Assembly: GCA_024663395.1 (NCBI GenBank)
Contig: JANFAH010000116.1
Span: 37,739 to 101,738 of the forward strand
DNA length: 64,000 nucleotides
Source: Pisolithus tinctorius
Lineage: Eukaryota > Basidiomycota > Agaricomycetes > Boletales > Pisolithaceae
Reading direction: 5' to 3'
The position numbers were made by a program, and so were the translations under genes. Within the stretch, counting starts at the first letter, position 1; the number at the start of each line of letters is the position of its first letter. A model generated the notes under the pieces. That model worked only from the letters and a program-made list of their open reading frames with translations, was not told the origin of the DNA and made no database searches. Positions 11,881 through 23,200 of the stretch are shown piece after piece.

Positions 11881-14800
11881 TGGCACCCCAGACACATTCC
11901 CAGAGAGCCCTCAGAGCTGCTTCCAATGCATCCTCCACTGATGAAAGTGAAATCAGACTTGCATTTGACAATGTCATGAAGGCCATTTCTCCTCCATCTC
12001 ATCATTCAGACTCAGCATGCTCTTCTCCTCTGTCCCCATCCTACAGTGTAATAATGGGTGGTCTCCTTTCCAGAGAAATGACTCCTCCAGAAGATCCAGA
12101 ATCCTCTGTTGATGAGGATGAACTGAACTAGATATACGAGAAGTGCCAGGCCATGGTAAACCACTTGAGTGGGTCAGAAGAGGAGCATCAAAGCAATGCC
12201 TCTGATGATTCCTTTGTGAATGTGCATGGCCTGTCAGTTGCACCATCACATCCACCCCATCAGGACTCGAGTCAGGAGTCAGGGGTGCCTTCTGTACATG
12301 ATATCATCAGTGAGTGTCTTCTGTACTCTTTCTCTCTGTCTGCTTATGATTGCTTCTGAAAGTGTGTTCCATGGCCAGGCCTACCACATGGGCAATGGCC
12401 TACCAGACCCTAGGGACACTCTGGTATGAAACTTGGATCGATGCCAGCATCCTCAACTTTCATCTCCAGTCCCAATGGTATGCTGTCCAGGGCAGGATGC
12501 ATGTCTGCTATGCTGACTTGTTCTCTGTCATTCCATCTGTCAGTGGGGGCACCCATGCCTTACCAGATGCACAGGAGATTCAATTTTTTCATCAACACCA
12601 TCTCTTTGATTCCCATCCTGCCAATCCATCTGTTCCCATTGCCTTTGTGGTCATGCAAAACAGTCACTTCTTTGTTGCAGTCTTTGACTATTGGTTGAAC
12701 CTTGCATTCATCCTTGGAAGGCACATCGAACGTGTCCTGGAAACCCCCCATCCCCACTATGACCCACTGCACGATGACTGGAACAGATGGAATGGCCCTT
12801 TCTACTGGACATGCATAGCATCTCTTCACAGATTTGATGCCATTGACCCAACCCAAGTTGATGTGCAGGTGTACAATTGGTCACAGAATGGTTTCAACTG
12901 TGGGCCCATTGCATCCTTTGTCATGGAGTCACTCATGAGCGGAGGGCTATCTGGTGATGGCAGGCCTACCATCCACATCCCTCCAATTCCTTGTGGTCAT
13001 CGTCTCCACCTTAGAATGCTTGTCATGGTGAAGGAGGGCTGTTGAAGGTGCTGGGAGGACTATTGTTACTTGTCTACACCCACCCTTCCCCCTGGCCACA
13101 TATGGACACAGTGGGATGACACTGAAGCCATCAGTGAAGACATCCTCATGGATGTAGAAAACCAATCATCTGGAGAGCAACATGCTACCATTGTCTGTGA
13201 GTTGAATGTCATTGGGGCCAACTGCCTTTGCTGCCAAAGGGGGGATGACTCCAGCGACGTAGTGAACCCTGATGTGCACTCCGATGGTGACTTTCCAACT
13301 GACACTGAAGATGAAGGTGAAGACCATCATTTGCCTCTGGATGCCACGTCTCAGCATCTCAGGGATCTCCTTCGGCACTACCCTTATGTGAGCAGGGCCA
13401 GAGCCAGGGATTGACTTCCTCCTTGGGCTGCCCATGGTCACTGAGTCGAAGGGGAATCCACTCCAGATGATCCCCTTGAGATCATCCAGCGACGCAAGCA
13501 TGTCAAGGACTGGTCAGCTGGAACAATGTACCATTTCCCATGTCCAACTCCACTGGTACGCCTCCCCGCATACCAGGGTCAACAATGGAAGCATTTCAAT
13601 CGCAGGTTTGATGAGTATGAAGGAGGACCTGTCTTGGAAAGCTTGCACCAGGACCACAACTGCAACAAGATCGTGGAGGAGCCCTACTATCGGCCTGGGA
13701 GGTGGACATCCTTTCTAGATTATGGCTATCGTCTGCTGAGTTCCTTCAACCAGATGATCTACTTGGGTCCCCCCATCAGATTGTCAGACCATGTCCTCCA
13801 AGTGGGTGTTCCAGCTAACTACCAGTCTTCTCATCAAATCAGTGACCATGTTACTGGTGAGTGCTCATATTCTGCCCTGGTGCCCTCTTCTGGTCACTTC
13901 ATTACAGGAAATTACTCTCTTGCCTGGCAGGTGCCCCATCCATCAAGAGTCCATGTGGATGATGTGGTCATACTGGGTGCCTCTCAGATGATCAAGATTG
14001 GCTCGAGCACCTCAGAACATCTCATGAACACCTTTGTGAATGGGTGGCACAAGGATGGATGTCACATCTGCCTGGACCTGGACCTGGATCACAAGTTGGT
14101 GACTCCAGAGGAGTTGGAAGTCACTGTGGACATCAACAGTCTCATATGGGTGACACATTCCCTACAGTTCAACACACTGCTGCCCATCTACCTTGGTCCC
14201 ATCGTCAAGGAAAAGGCTCCTATGCACAAGCACAATCATGTGTATGTTGACATCCTCGTGCCTCAGTCAGAGGCAGATTCCAGTGCCATCAGAAGCTGTA
14301 CTGAATGGTTGACCATGGCATTTCCTCTGTGTGGAGTACCTCACACAGTGTTTGGTTCCTTGAGCAATGCTGCTGGCACCATGAATGTCTACATTTGCTT
14401 CCCCAGGATGATCCACAGGGATGAGATGACACACAAGCATGCCAATCACATCCCAAAGGAGGTCCTCGACTTTTTCTGGGAGCATGTCCTACTTCCAGCG
14501 ATCCATGCACATGCAGATGTTTCGAGTGCACCATATGTCTCTCTCACTCTGAAGGAAGTGCAGTTCAAGGCATGAAAGGGTGGCAAAACCAAGAAGGCTG
14601 GTCGGCCAAAAGCAGTCTCCTTTTCTATGCAACTGTTGAAGCAGATCCAGAAGACCATGGAGGCAATCATCCAAGAGGACCCTTCATGATTTGCAAACTA
14701 TGGTTCCTTCTTCTTCATCCTGGAATGCAAGGGAATCAAGTTGTGGACGAAAACCACCCTGTCAGGAGCGGTTCAAACACCAGTCCAAGCTCTCCTCCAT

Positions 14801-16636
14801 GGACTTCCAGCTCTGGATTGGTCCCACATGGTAGACAGGGCCAATGGGGAGCTCTTGGTCGACTTGGGAATCAGCATTCACCCCACATGTGATGAAAAGC
14901 TTGTGGGATTGTGGAGACTGGATGCCCTGGAAGCTTCCTTTGGGGCAGGTGGATATTTGTGAGGAAATGCCCACCACACTTGCATGCTTGGATGGTATGG
15001 GGGGATCCAAGCAGAGATGTCACAGGAGCGAGTGAGGCAAACTCACATTGCATTCAGAAGTGCTTATAATCTGGCCTACGAGGTGATCCAACCCAATGAC
15101 AAGAGCCCCACCTTTGTCATGGACAAGGATGCTTATGCCCTGAACAATGACTTCATCAGGGAATGCATGCAGGCCATCAACATGTATTCTGGAGATGCAA
15201 AGAAGAGGTCATATGGGGTGTGAGACGAGTACAGGATGAGTGGGGCTGTGGTGGAGCAGGCAATACTGGTGGTGCCACAAAGGGTGATGCATTTGCAAGC
15301 TTAATCATGCTCATATCTGATGCTTCCATCTTTGCAGATGGAAGAGCTTTTAGCCTCCAATCCCATTCTCTGGATCCTGACCAAAGTCTGGTTGGAATTT
15401 ATGGCTGGATGCATCAGGGCCCTCCAGTTGGCTCAGATCTCTCTCAAGGAACTGGAACCACCCAACCTTGGGATTCTGACTGGCATCATCTGCCACATGA
15501 TTTGGTGCACGTCCACCACTGCAATAATCCTTGACTTCCATGTGAGAGAGTCCATGGCCCTTCTGCAGGTCTCCAGGGTGTGTGAGCAGTTGGGAATTTT
15601 CTTCCTTTTGGACCTGGACTTGCATCATGTCCCCCATCTTCCAGAAGTTCAGGATCATGATGACCTGGAGGTGCTCAAGCTGATGGAGGGAAAGTTGAAG
15701 AGGGGTGACAGATGACCTGCCTGGCCAAGGATTCCCCCTCTGGATGAAGTGGAACAATTTCCCATTGGCAGCAGACCGACATGGGCCAAATTGACAAGGA
15801 CCATCCAACTGCAGCCTTGGTTGATCATGCAGGACTGGAAGTGGTCAGCCCAACTGTCCAGTCTGGGGCCAGTGGTAGGGAAACTTTTTGTTCTGTTTAC
15901 CTGTCAGCTTTGGATCCAGTTGGATGCGACTTGGCTGACAGGTTCAGAGGGGAAACCAGAGCCAACATCTTTGGAAGATGCCATTCAGAGTTGGACTCTG
16001 AACCAGACCTTCAGGACAATACATGCCTGCGAATTCAAGGCCTGCAATGCAGAAATAGCAGGGAGTGGAGGGGCTGGTTGCTGACAGTCAAGCTTTGCAG
16101 AGAGGGTCAACCTGTTTTTCCCAGGACCCACAGTGGGACAACCTTCATGGAGGTCACCATGGAATGTCTTCTGGACGAAGCCTGGCTATATTTGGGAGTA
16201 TCACCAGGTGATGAAGAACAGGACACCTCTGGAGGAGTTTGAGGTGCTGGACCACCATGGCAGGATATTTTCTGTCCTTCAGACATTACCTGATGTGACC
16301 AAAGGGAGTGAAAAGAGTCCTGGGAAGACATGGCAGGTGGAGGGTGAGAAGGTGGTTCTGGTGACAAATCCCAAGTTCTACAAGATCAAGGGGATCTCCA
16401 CTGAGAAGGAACAGCAACAGGCCAGGAGACGAGCATCTCGAGTGGAAAAGCCCAGGAATGCACTGCAGATGGAGCTCCTGGAGCATGCAGGATATGATGA
16501 ACTGCTGGCTAGCCAGGCCCTCATCTTAGAAAGGCAGAGGCTGAAAGAGGCACAGACTAAGAAGTCATCAAAGGCAAAGAATGCTCGAAAGCCTCCAGCA
16601 AGAAGAGGCAAGGCCTTGCATAGGGTGGAGGGTTAG
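11881..16636 (+). pseudogene. ULP1-like cysteine protease plus long unknown region, element copy A
   Basis: The frame starts at ATG 11881 (MAPQTHSQRALRAAS). After an intron beginning at GTGAGT (about 12310) comes a ULP1/C48-like domain: NSHFFVAVFDYW holds the likely catalytic His and WSQNGFNCGP holds Gln and Cys. Copy B has WSQNGFDCGP. A long unknown region follows, with VYICFPRMIHRDEMTHKHAN and FVMDKDAYALNNDF, and a basic tail rich in KAKNARKPPARRG. At least nine arginine CGA codons of copy B are TGA or TAA here (13042, 13414, 13441, 14573, 14687, 14960, 15221, 15303 and 15712 areas). The gene cannot be expressed as one protein. Confidence 0.65.
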
Positions 16637-17591
16637 GGGACCACCTCATAGAGGGAAGCAGAGGGATGGGGGGGGGAAAGGCAAGGATATGGGTACAGAG
16701 GGAGAAAGTGATGAATGCAATGTTGATATAGATTGTGGTTCCCATTCCTGTGGAACTGAATCCCAGTGTTGCCTAGTGTAGTCTGATCAGGTAGCAACAT
16801 GTTTGGCATCTTGGGATGATACCTGCCCCAAACATGAACCCCCCTCTTCAGCTTTGCTCCATCAGAACAATTCCAGATCAATCCAGCTGTCCATACCATG
16901 TCTGTGCCACTTGAATGACATGGCAGGACCATTTGGATCACACCAGAATGGACCCTATGTGTCATTCCCCTCCTCTTATCCTGGTGGTGCTAATCCTGTA
17001 AAGTTTAGGAAGCATGAAAGCTTGTCAGGAATGGTTGTCCTGGAGGGCCTGAAAGTCACAATGGATGATGACAATGGCTGCAGCATTCCTAGGTGTCAGA
17101 ATATCCATGTAAGATATGTTACCCCCCCCTCCCCATGTTCACTCCATCAAAACAATTTCAGAGATCGATCTGGCTGTCTGAACCATGTCTCCCCCATCTG
17201 TATGACATTACAAGACCATCAGAATTGCATTACAAAGGTCCCCATATTTGTTTCATCAACATACCTGATCCCCTCCTCATACCCCAGGGATGGCAATCCA
17301 GTAACATCAGGAGGGGGTACCAGCTTGCCAGGGATGGATGTCATGGGTGTTATCAATGCCACTGAAGACAATGGAAATGATTTCCAGCCTCCCAGAAGTA
17401 TTTCCAAAGAGATACCACTTCATGGTCTGACCATACTTCTACCCCCTGTAGATTTTTTTTTCCAACCACCAATTTCATTCAAATTTCACCTGGGACATCC
17501 CAATGGACATATCTATCAACTCCCAGCATTATTTCCCAACAATTATGGTCAGGAGTTTGTAATTATAATTCCCCCAGGGGCTGTATAGTTG

Positions 17592-18800
17592 CTGCATGTT
17601 AGCATAACTCATCGATGAGTTGTGCCAGACTCACCTACCTTGGCATGTGCTGCCACTACTGGGGTTCTCTGGTACATTGTCTGACATCAACTGTTTCCAA
17701 TACATGCTACACTCTGTTTCTGTAGCAACCTTGATGTCATAGGCATTCAGGTATTACAGGATCTTGTCCAAAATCCACAATGGCATCTCTCTGGTTCCCA
17801 TGGTGTGCATGGCTTGTTGGATGGATTGGTTCTGCATGGTCTGTGGACTGTCAGTGAACATGTTTCCAGCACTCTCTATTCAAATCAATCTCACAAGCAG
17901 GAAGTTTTGTAAGCTTGCTTTCACCTCTGGTGTTGTCATATTTTCACCAATCAAACCAGACCCTTTAGTGATGACATTGTCCTTCAAAGTATGAAGTAAT
18001 CTAATGTGCTGCTGGCTCATCTCCTTTGCAGCCTGACACATTTTACTATCAACTGTTCAGGGTATGCATGGCTTTTATTGTGACATACCTGCACTTGAGG
18101 AGATTCCTGGGATATGTTGGGAGGGGGAGCTCAAGATCAGTTGTCTTCACTTCTGTGCAGGGATGCCTCACATTCACTGGAGATGTTGCACAACTCATTG
18201 ATGATTTGTGTAGGGTTTTTGTAATTGTTTGGTATTTTGCACCCAATTGGAAGGTGGTGAATGGGGGTCAAGGTGTATCTGAGTGGCTGTACTTCACTTT
18301 CTGACATGTATTTATGGCAATACTTGCTTATATAATCATTTGTCCATGTGGCCATCCATTGACACAAGCTTGTGGGTCATTTGCAATACATGGTAGGTGT
18401 TTTCAGTGGCTATACACAGCTTTCAATGGCAGCGTGATTTTTTTTTGGTGTCAGACCATTGCAACTCATTGATGAAGTATGCAGTGACATTGGGCAATGC
18501 ACAGCTTGTTTCTATATATGGTAGGCACTTTTGTGGCTATACACAGCTTTTGGTGGCAGGATGTTTTTTTTTGGTGTCAGGTCATTGCAACTCATCGATG
18601 AGTTGCATAGTTGCCTCAGGAATTGCACAGCTTGTTTCTATATATGGTAGGTGCTTTTGTGGCTATACACAGCTTTCATCCATATATGGTAGGCGCTTTC
18701 GGTGGCTATACACAGCTTTCAGTGGCTGTGTGATTTTTTACATTTTTTTGCCTGCACAAGTCATCAATGAGTTGTGCAATTACCATATATAGTAGGCGCT
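17592..18800 (-). pseudogene. Remnant of an intron-rich minus-strand gene with ATCGAT palindromes
   Basis: Minus-strand coding-like stretches include MSQQHIRLLHTLKDNVITKG, MPLWILDKIL and MYWKQLMSDNVPENPSSGS, broken by stops such as TAA after DKIL. A donor GTAGGTGAG at 17638 is followed by a palindrome and a GCTAAC branch site, then an acceptor at about 17592, giving an intron of about 46 nt. From 18400 to 18830 the DNA becomes a local repeat built from AGCTGTGTATAGCCAC and CCTACCATATAT units. Family unknown. It stands in the same position relative to the 8.6-kb element as the gene at 54694-56278. Confidence 0.45.
17606..18777. repeat. Palindrome CAACTCATCGATGAGTTG and decayed copies
   Basis: Exact or near copies lie at 17606-17621 (16-bp perfect core), 18191-18208, 18462-18478, 18587-18606 (20-bp perfect palindrome) and 18754-18777. 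The degenerate copies have TG or CA at the central CG. The first lies within a predicted minus-strand intron. Confidence 0.75.
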
Positions 18801-18824
18801 TTTTCGAATTTCCTTTTATAGTAG

Positions 18825-19952
18825 GTGCTTTCGAGACTGGAACTGGGCAGACGGTTTAGATTATTAGATGACATCTTTATGATCGTCCGCGCTGACTCCG
18901 CGGAAGATGCTTTATTCTTGGCCAGGAACACGTGGTTCTTGAATGGTTGCGAAGTCGAATGGGAACCGGCTAAACGGCATTGCGTATTTTTGGATATGCA
19001 AGTCTGGCTTTCTGACAAAAACCAGATCCATTGGAAGCCGTTCCGGAAGCCCAATAACCATTTGGAACGAATCCCTTGGGACTCCAGCCACCCCCTTGAT
19101 GTAAAAAGAGGCACATTCATCGGGGAACTGTCCCGCCTTGCAGTGTTGTCTAGTAATATAGAGTACTACTTAGACGCGGTTAAATTCTTAACCGACCTAT
19201 ACATTTGTAGAGGGTACCCCGCTCGGATCGTGAAAACTTGGGTAAAGAAAAACTGTACCGATCGCTGGCATAAGCGCTTTGCAGAAAAGGGAGATCCCGA
19301 AACAGTGATCGCTCTGAAAACCGAGTTTAACGAAATGTGGAATCATTTCAATATCCACGAATTAAAAAATCGAATGGTGTTTCCAATTCTCAATGTACGT
19401 GACTTTTGGATAAGCGGTGGCTTGGCCTCCCGTGACGCACCGCTGCAACTCCCGACTCGCCTACCAATTCTGTTTGAACGGCCTCCGTCGGCGGATCTTG
19501 TTTTTTCGGCCCCTGATCGGGTCTTGATCCACCGACGCGCCTTCTTTCTAGATGCGGATGGCCTCGAGGAAAGAGATGCCTGGTTGTTTGATCTAGGCGC
19601 GGCACTATTTGATGACGCCAAGTGGGTCGTTTCTAGAAAACGTACACGTAATCTAGGCGACCTCGTGATGACGTGGAATAAGGAAAGATTGAACCTTATC
19701 ACCAGATGCTATAACCCTGTGATGTCAGCACAGGATATGCTTCTGGAACATGATCGGGTTCGTATCAATCAAATTGAAAATCGTACACGCGCTATGCGCG
19801 AGGCGGAGCTAATCCTGGAAGAACGCGGATTGAACTCTATGTCAGCCTTTGATGGCCCGATCATAGATCTAGGGTTCATTGTCGCCGATCAGGAAACATG
19901 CGATGTCCTCAAGGAATGGAGATATTCCTGGATAACCGCAGCAGAACCTTGA
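18825..19952 (+). pseudogene. Reverse transcriptase, 5'-truncated (Penelope-like or related)
   Basis: A 375-codon open frame begins right after TAG at 18822 and has no ATG of its own at the start, so the N-terminal half of the polymerase is missing. It opens with FRLLDDIFMIV, matching the RT catalytic DD box, then HCVFLDMQVWL, a WKPFRKPNN...SSHP thumb-like segment and a conserved YICRGYPARIV. This pattern resembles reverse transcriptases of the Penelope-like or related orphan class; I see no endonuclease. The tail (RAMREAELILEERG) is helical. Composition is CpG-rich, unlike the decayed DNA to its left, so the insertion is probably younger. An alternative is an exon of a larger spliced gene. 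Confidence 0.6.
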
Positions 19953-20278
19953 AGGAATGATCCGGTTTCACCTACCGTAATATATCAAACCTTATTTGAC
20001 AACTCGTGGGAGTCACAAGGACGGCGATCATTTAGTGCGGTGTGCGCTATTAATCCTATTGGATGATCACCAACTGCCTTCTCGCGCGTGACAGTCTAAA
20101 CCTAATACAGTTAGAGTGGTGACGTCACCAATGACGCAATCATTGATAAGCAATAAGCCTGCCCTAAAGTCATTGGGCTCTATATAGGCTTGGATAGTCC
20201 ACCGATGAGCTGCAGTTGTAGCGAAATTCCTCGGTGCTCTAGGCTGAGCACGAAAATTTGGGCTTTCCATCTCTGCAG
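19953..20278. other. Intergenic between reverse transcriptase and the 20-29 kb gene pair
   Basis: No gene seen. It holds the convergent 3' flanks of the RT fragment (plus) and the 1,038-residue gene (minus). Confidence 0.4.
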
Positions 20279-23200
20279 CTACGTATTTTTCTTTTCTTCC
20301 CCCTCCGCCCCTAGATTTAACCACACGTCGTGCACGACCGTAGTAGAAGGTCGACCCGCTCTGTTTGCAGGATTGGGAGACCAAGGCACGTGGTTGATCT
20401 TAAGTGCCTCGCAAGCACAGCAGAAGGCGTCGACCATGAAGCGATGTTCATGCAGAGGTGGGATTCCAGCACGCCGCGCGATGGCCTTGATCTCGTCGAT
20501 GGCGACGTTGGCGACGTGGAAGAAATTTCCAGTGTGGATGAAGGGCGGTTTCCGATGGCCATCACGGGCACACTGAGTGATGATCGTCTCCACGAAGAAC
20601 GTCACGGGCCTCTGACCAAGTACTGACGTGGTCAGGTCGAACTTTCCTGCATCTGATGGCGTGATGGCAAGCAGAAGATTTGATAACACGCCTTGGTTGT
20701 AGGACAAGGGACACGGCTCGTCCTTCCAACGCGCCAAAGCCATGAACCGATCACGGGCGGCATGCCTGACGATGTTGTCATTCGACCCGAGAAGATCGTT
20801 GAGTTCTTCTGATACCTTGGAGAACACGAATTGTTTCACGTCGTCGAAATAAACTTGCAAGGATATCTCGGATGCATAGCATGCGATCCTGAAAGCAGGA
20901 TCAGATATCGATGGATATGCCTCCTTTGGCACGTTTTCCAGTGCGAGAGTCATTGCAAAACGTGCTTCAAAGACCTATGAGAAGAGCACAGAGTCAACAT
21001 CGACATCGTGTGGAATTCTAGGACATCGACCAAATACGCAAATCCACATGCCCCATGATTTGCGTGCACATGGCAATGCCACCATGGACCCAGTCATGCA
21101 TGGCTGCATTCGAATCATAACATTTCTCAGATGTCAATCAAATACAAATGCGCAAATACGTCCGTCCGTCGATTTGCGCACATGGACCCCCTCAGTGATG
21201 ACTGTGGAGAGGTGGCAAATGAAAGACGAGGTCGATCGCTCACCTTGTAATGATCGCTACCATATGTCAGCTCTTGACATCGCTTGGACGATGTCAGTGG
21301 GCGGTGCGTCGCAAGGTCAACAGGCCATGAGTTCAGCCAGACGGTCAACATGCCCATGGGCAAAGATGACAGTGCAAGAAAATGGTTAGATAGGCACGGA
21401 AATCCATCGTGAATCAATCCAAGGGACAGCCATGTTCGGTCCATCAGTCTCTTGCACAACACTGCTGCGTTGCCGGTGTGTGCATAATTCAGCGTGCGCT
21501 CCAGCATCGAGACGAACTCGACCATGCACGGGTCGACCGCTTCTCGTTTGTTCAGACCGGCCACATGCTTCTCCCACAATATATCGATGAGCGCCGTGAT
21601 GGGATAGGTGATGCATTTGAAGAGCTCTGGTATCACCTACGAAGATGCCATCAGACAGATCCATGAGACCATGGAGCCATGGGACGTCTTACGTTGGGTT
21701 TGAAGACGACGAGCACATCCTTGATCCGGGTCAGAACGCTAGGGTAACTCCACGCTTTGAGCAACCGGCAGATGACTCGGTCATATATCATCCTTGTGAT
21801 GCACGACATATGAGCAGATGGAGCATGCGGACGAGACGGCAGGTACTTACGAGCCATTGCGAAGGTCTGGACGTAGTCTGGCAACGTCCAAGGTATATGT
21901 ATTTTCGAATCGAAGGGTCTGGGGTTGGCGATCGCCCGACACCTTCTGGCTGAACCTGTCATGGGGTAGACCCTGTTCACAGAATTGAACACGTTTCTGC
22001 CACCGTCGCCGAGCTGGTCTTGTTTTCGTACCGGTACCAGAGAACGCACTGGTGACCATGCCTCTCTGGACGACATGAAATTTAGCCTCTGTTCGAACGC
22101 GATGTGACAAAGAATTATAAATCTGAGACGAGATTCCGATGATAGCAGGAGACATATGAGGGTCAGGCATGGCATCGTCTCCATCGCCGATGTCGAGGTC
22201 TGCATCTGCATCGGGATCTTGGATGGCATGGTTGATATGCTCGAGTCTGTGAGTGAAAGCAGGCATGAGACCTGCAGCCTTGACGTTGCCCAAATCCCTT
22301 GTGAATGCCAGGGGGTACACGGTGTAAGGTGATTCGTTGTTGACATGGCCATAGGCATCTTCGTTTCCCTGGAACAACTCGTGTACCTGCTTCAAGTCCA
22401 GCAAGGCACCACAGGCCTGGTATGCGGCAGGACTCCTTCTGGGGACCCGGAATCCATCTTCATTGTAGACATTTATTTCGAAGCCATGTTCGTCCAGCAG
22501 CGGGAGTTCATCGAGATCGACAGGAAGACGAGAGGGATCATCGTCAGACTTGTCATAGAGGATGGGGTGTTTGTCCATGATCGTGTGCTGAGCGATGTCG
22601 GTCCAGCGCTCAACGGCAAGGTAGCTACAGGCAAAGGAGTCAAGGGGATGAGGGATGGAAGCGAGGACGAACGGACATACCTGATGTGGGTGGCCAAGGA
22701 GAAGGAGACGCGGCGGATGTGGGCATAGTTTCGGTCATGGTTCCAGTTCATACGCTCGAGATCGATGGATTGGGACACCATGAGGGGCTGGTTTTGTCCA
22801 TAACGAAGGGAGACGGCGACGGGGGCATTGGCAGTGAGAAAGCCGTCTTGCTTCCAAGATCGAGGGGCAGCGGCGACCCAGGCATGCCAGAGGTCGATGA
22901 AACCTTGATGAAGGCGGACGAGGTCAGGCAAGCGGAGGTTGATCATGCGATTGGATTGACCGAAATGACCCCTGTGAAGCGTAAGTCAGATAAGCATGTA
23001 GGGATGAAGGAAATGCGCAAACGAAAGGAAGACATGAAATGCGCAGGACGACGGTGCAGAGATTGCAGATCGTCAAAAACGCACAAACGGATGGGAGTCG
23101 AAAAATGCGTGACTGACATGACTTCTGTGGAATCCTTCACTGCATCCCAGGTAAGTGGTTCTGGGTATGGGTCCAAGCAGTGAATGTCCTTGTGGCGCAT

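Larger units (their letters stand above)
8997..17591. mobile_element. 8.6-kb element, copy A (CpG-decayed)
   Basis: Nearly collinear with 46137-54721. The shared sequence starts at TGGTATATGATAAG and stops after CTGTATAGTTG; flanks differ on both sides. In order it holds a satellite array (to about 10190), a minus-strand BAH-PHD-type gene, a short divergent promoter region, a plus-strand ULP1-like gene and about 950 bp of non-coding sequence with an internal degenerate duplication (16850-17090 against 17140-17390). Most differences from copy B are CG in B against TG or CA in A. I did not find terminal inverted repeats or a target-site duplication, so the transposition mechanism is not known. 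Confidence 0.85.

Noticed and set aside
16803..17588. 261-codon plus-strand frame at the right end of copy A
   Set aside because: The matching part of copy B has different frame breaks, and the segment is a degenerate duplication in non-coding sequence.
8997..17591. LTR retrotransposon interpretation of the 8.6-kb element
   Set aside because: No long terminal repeats, gag, integrase or reverse transcriptase were found inside either copy.
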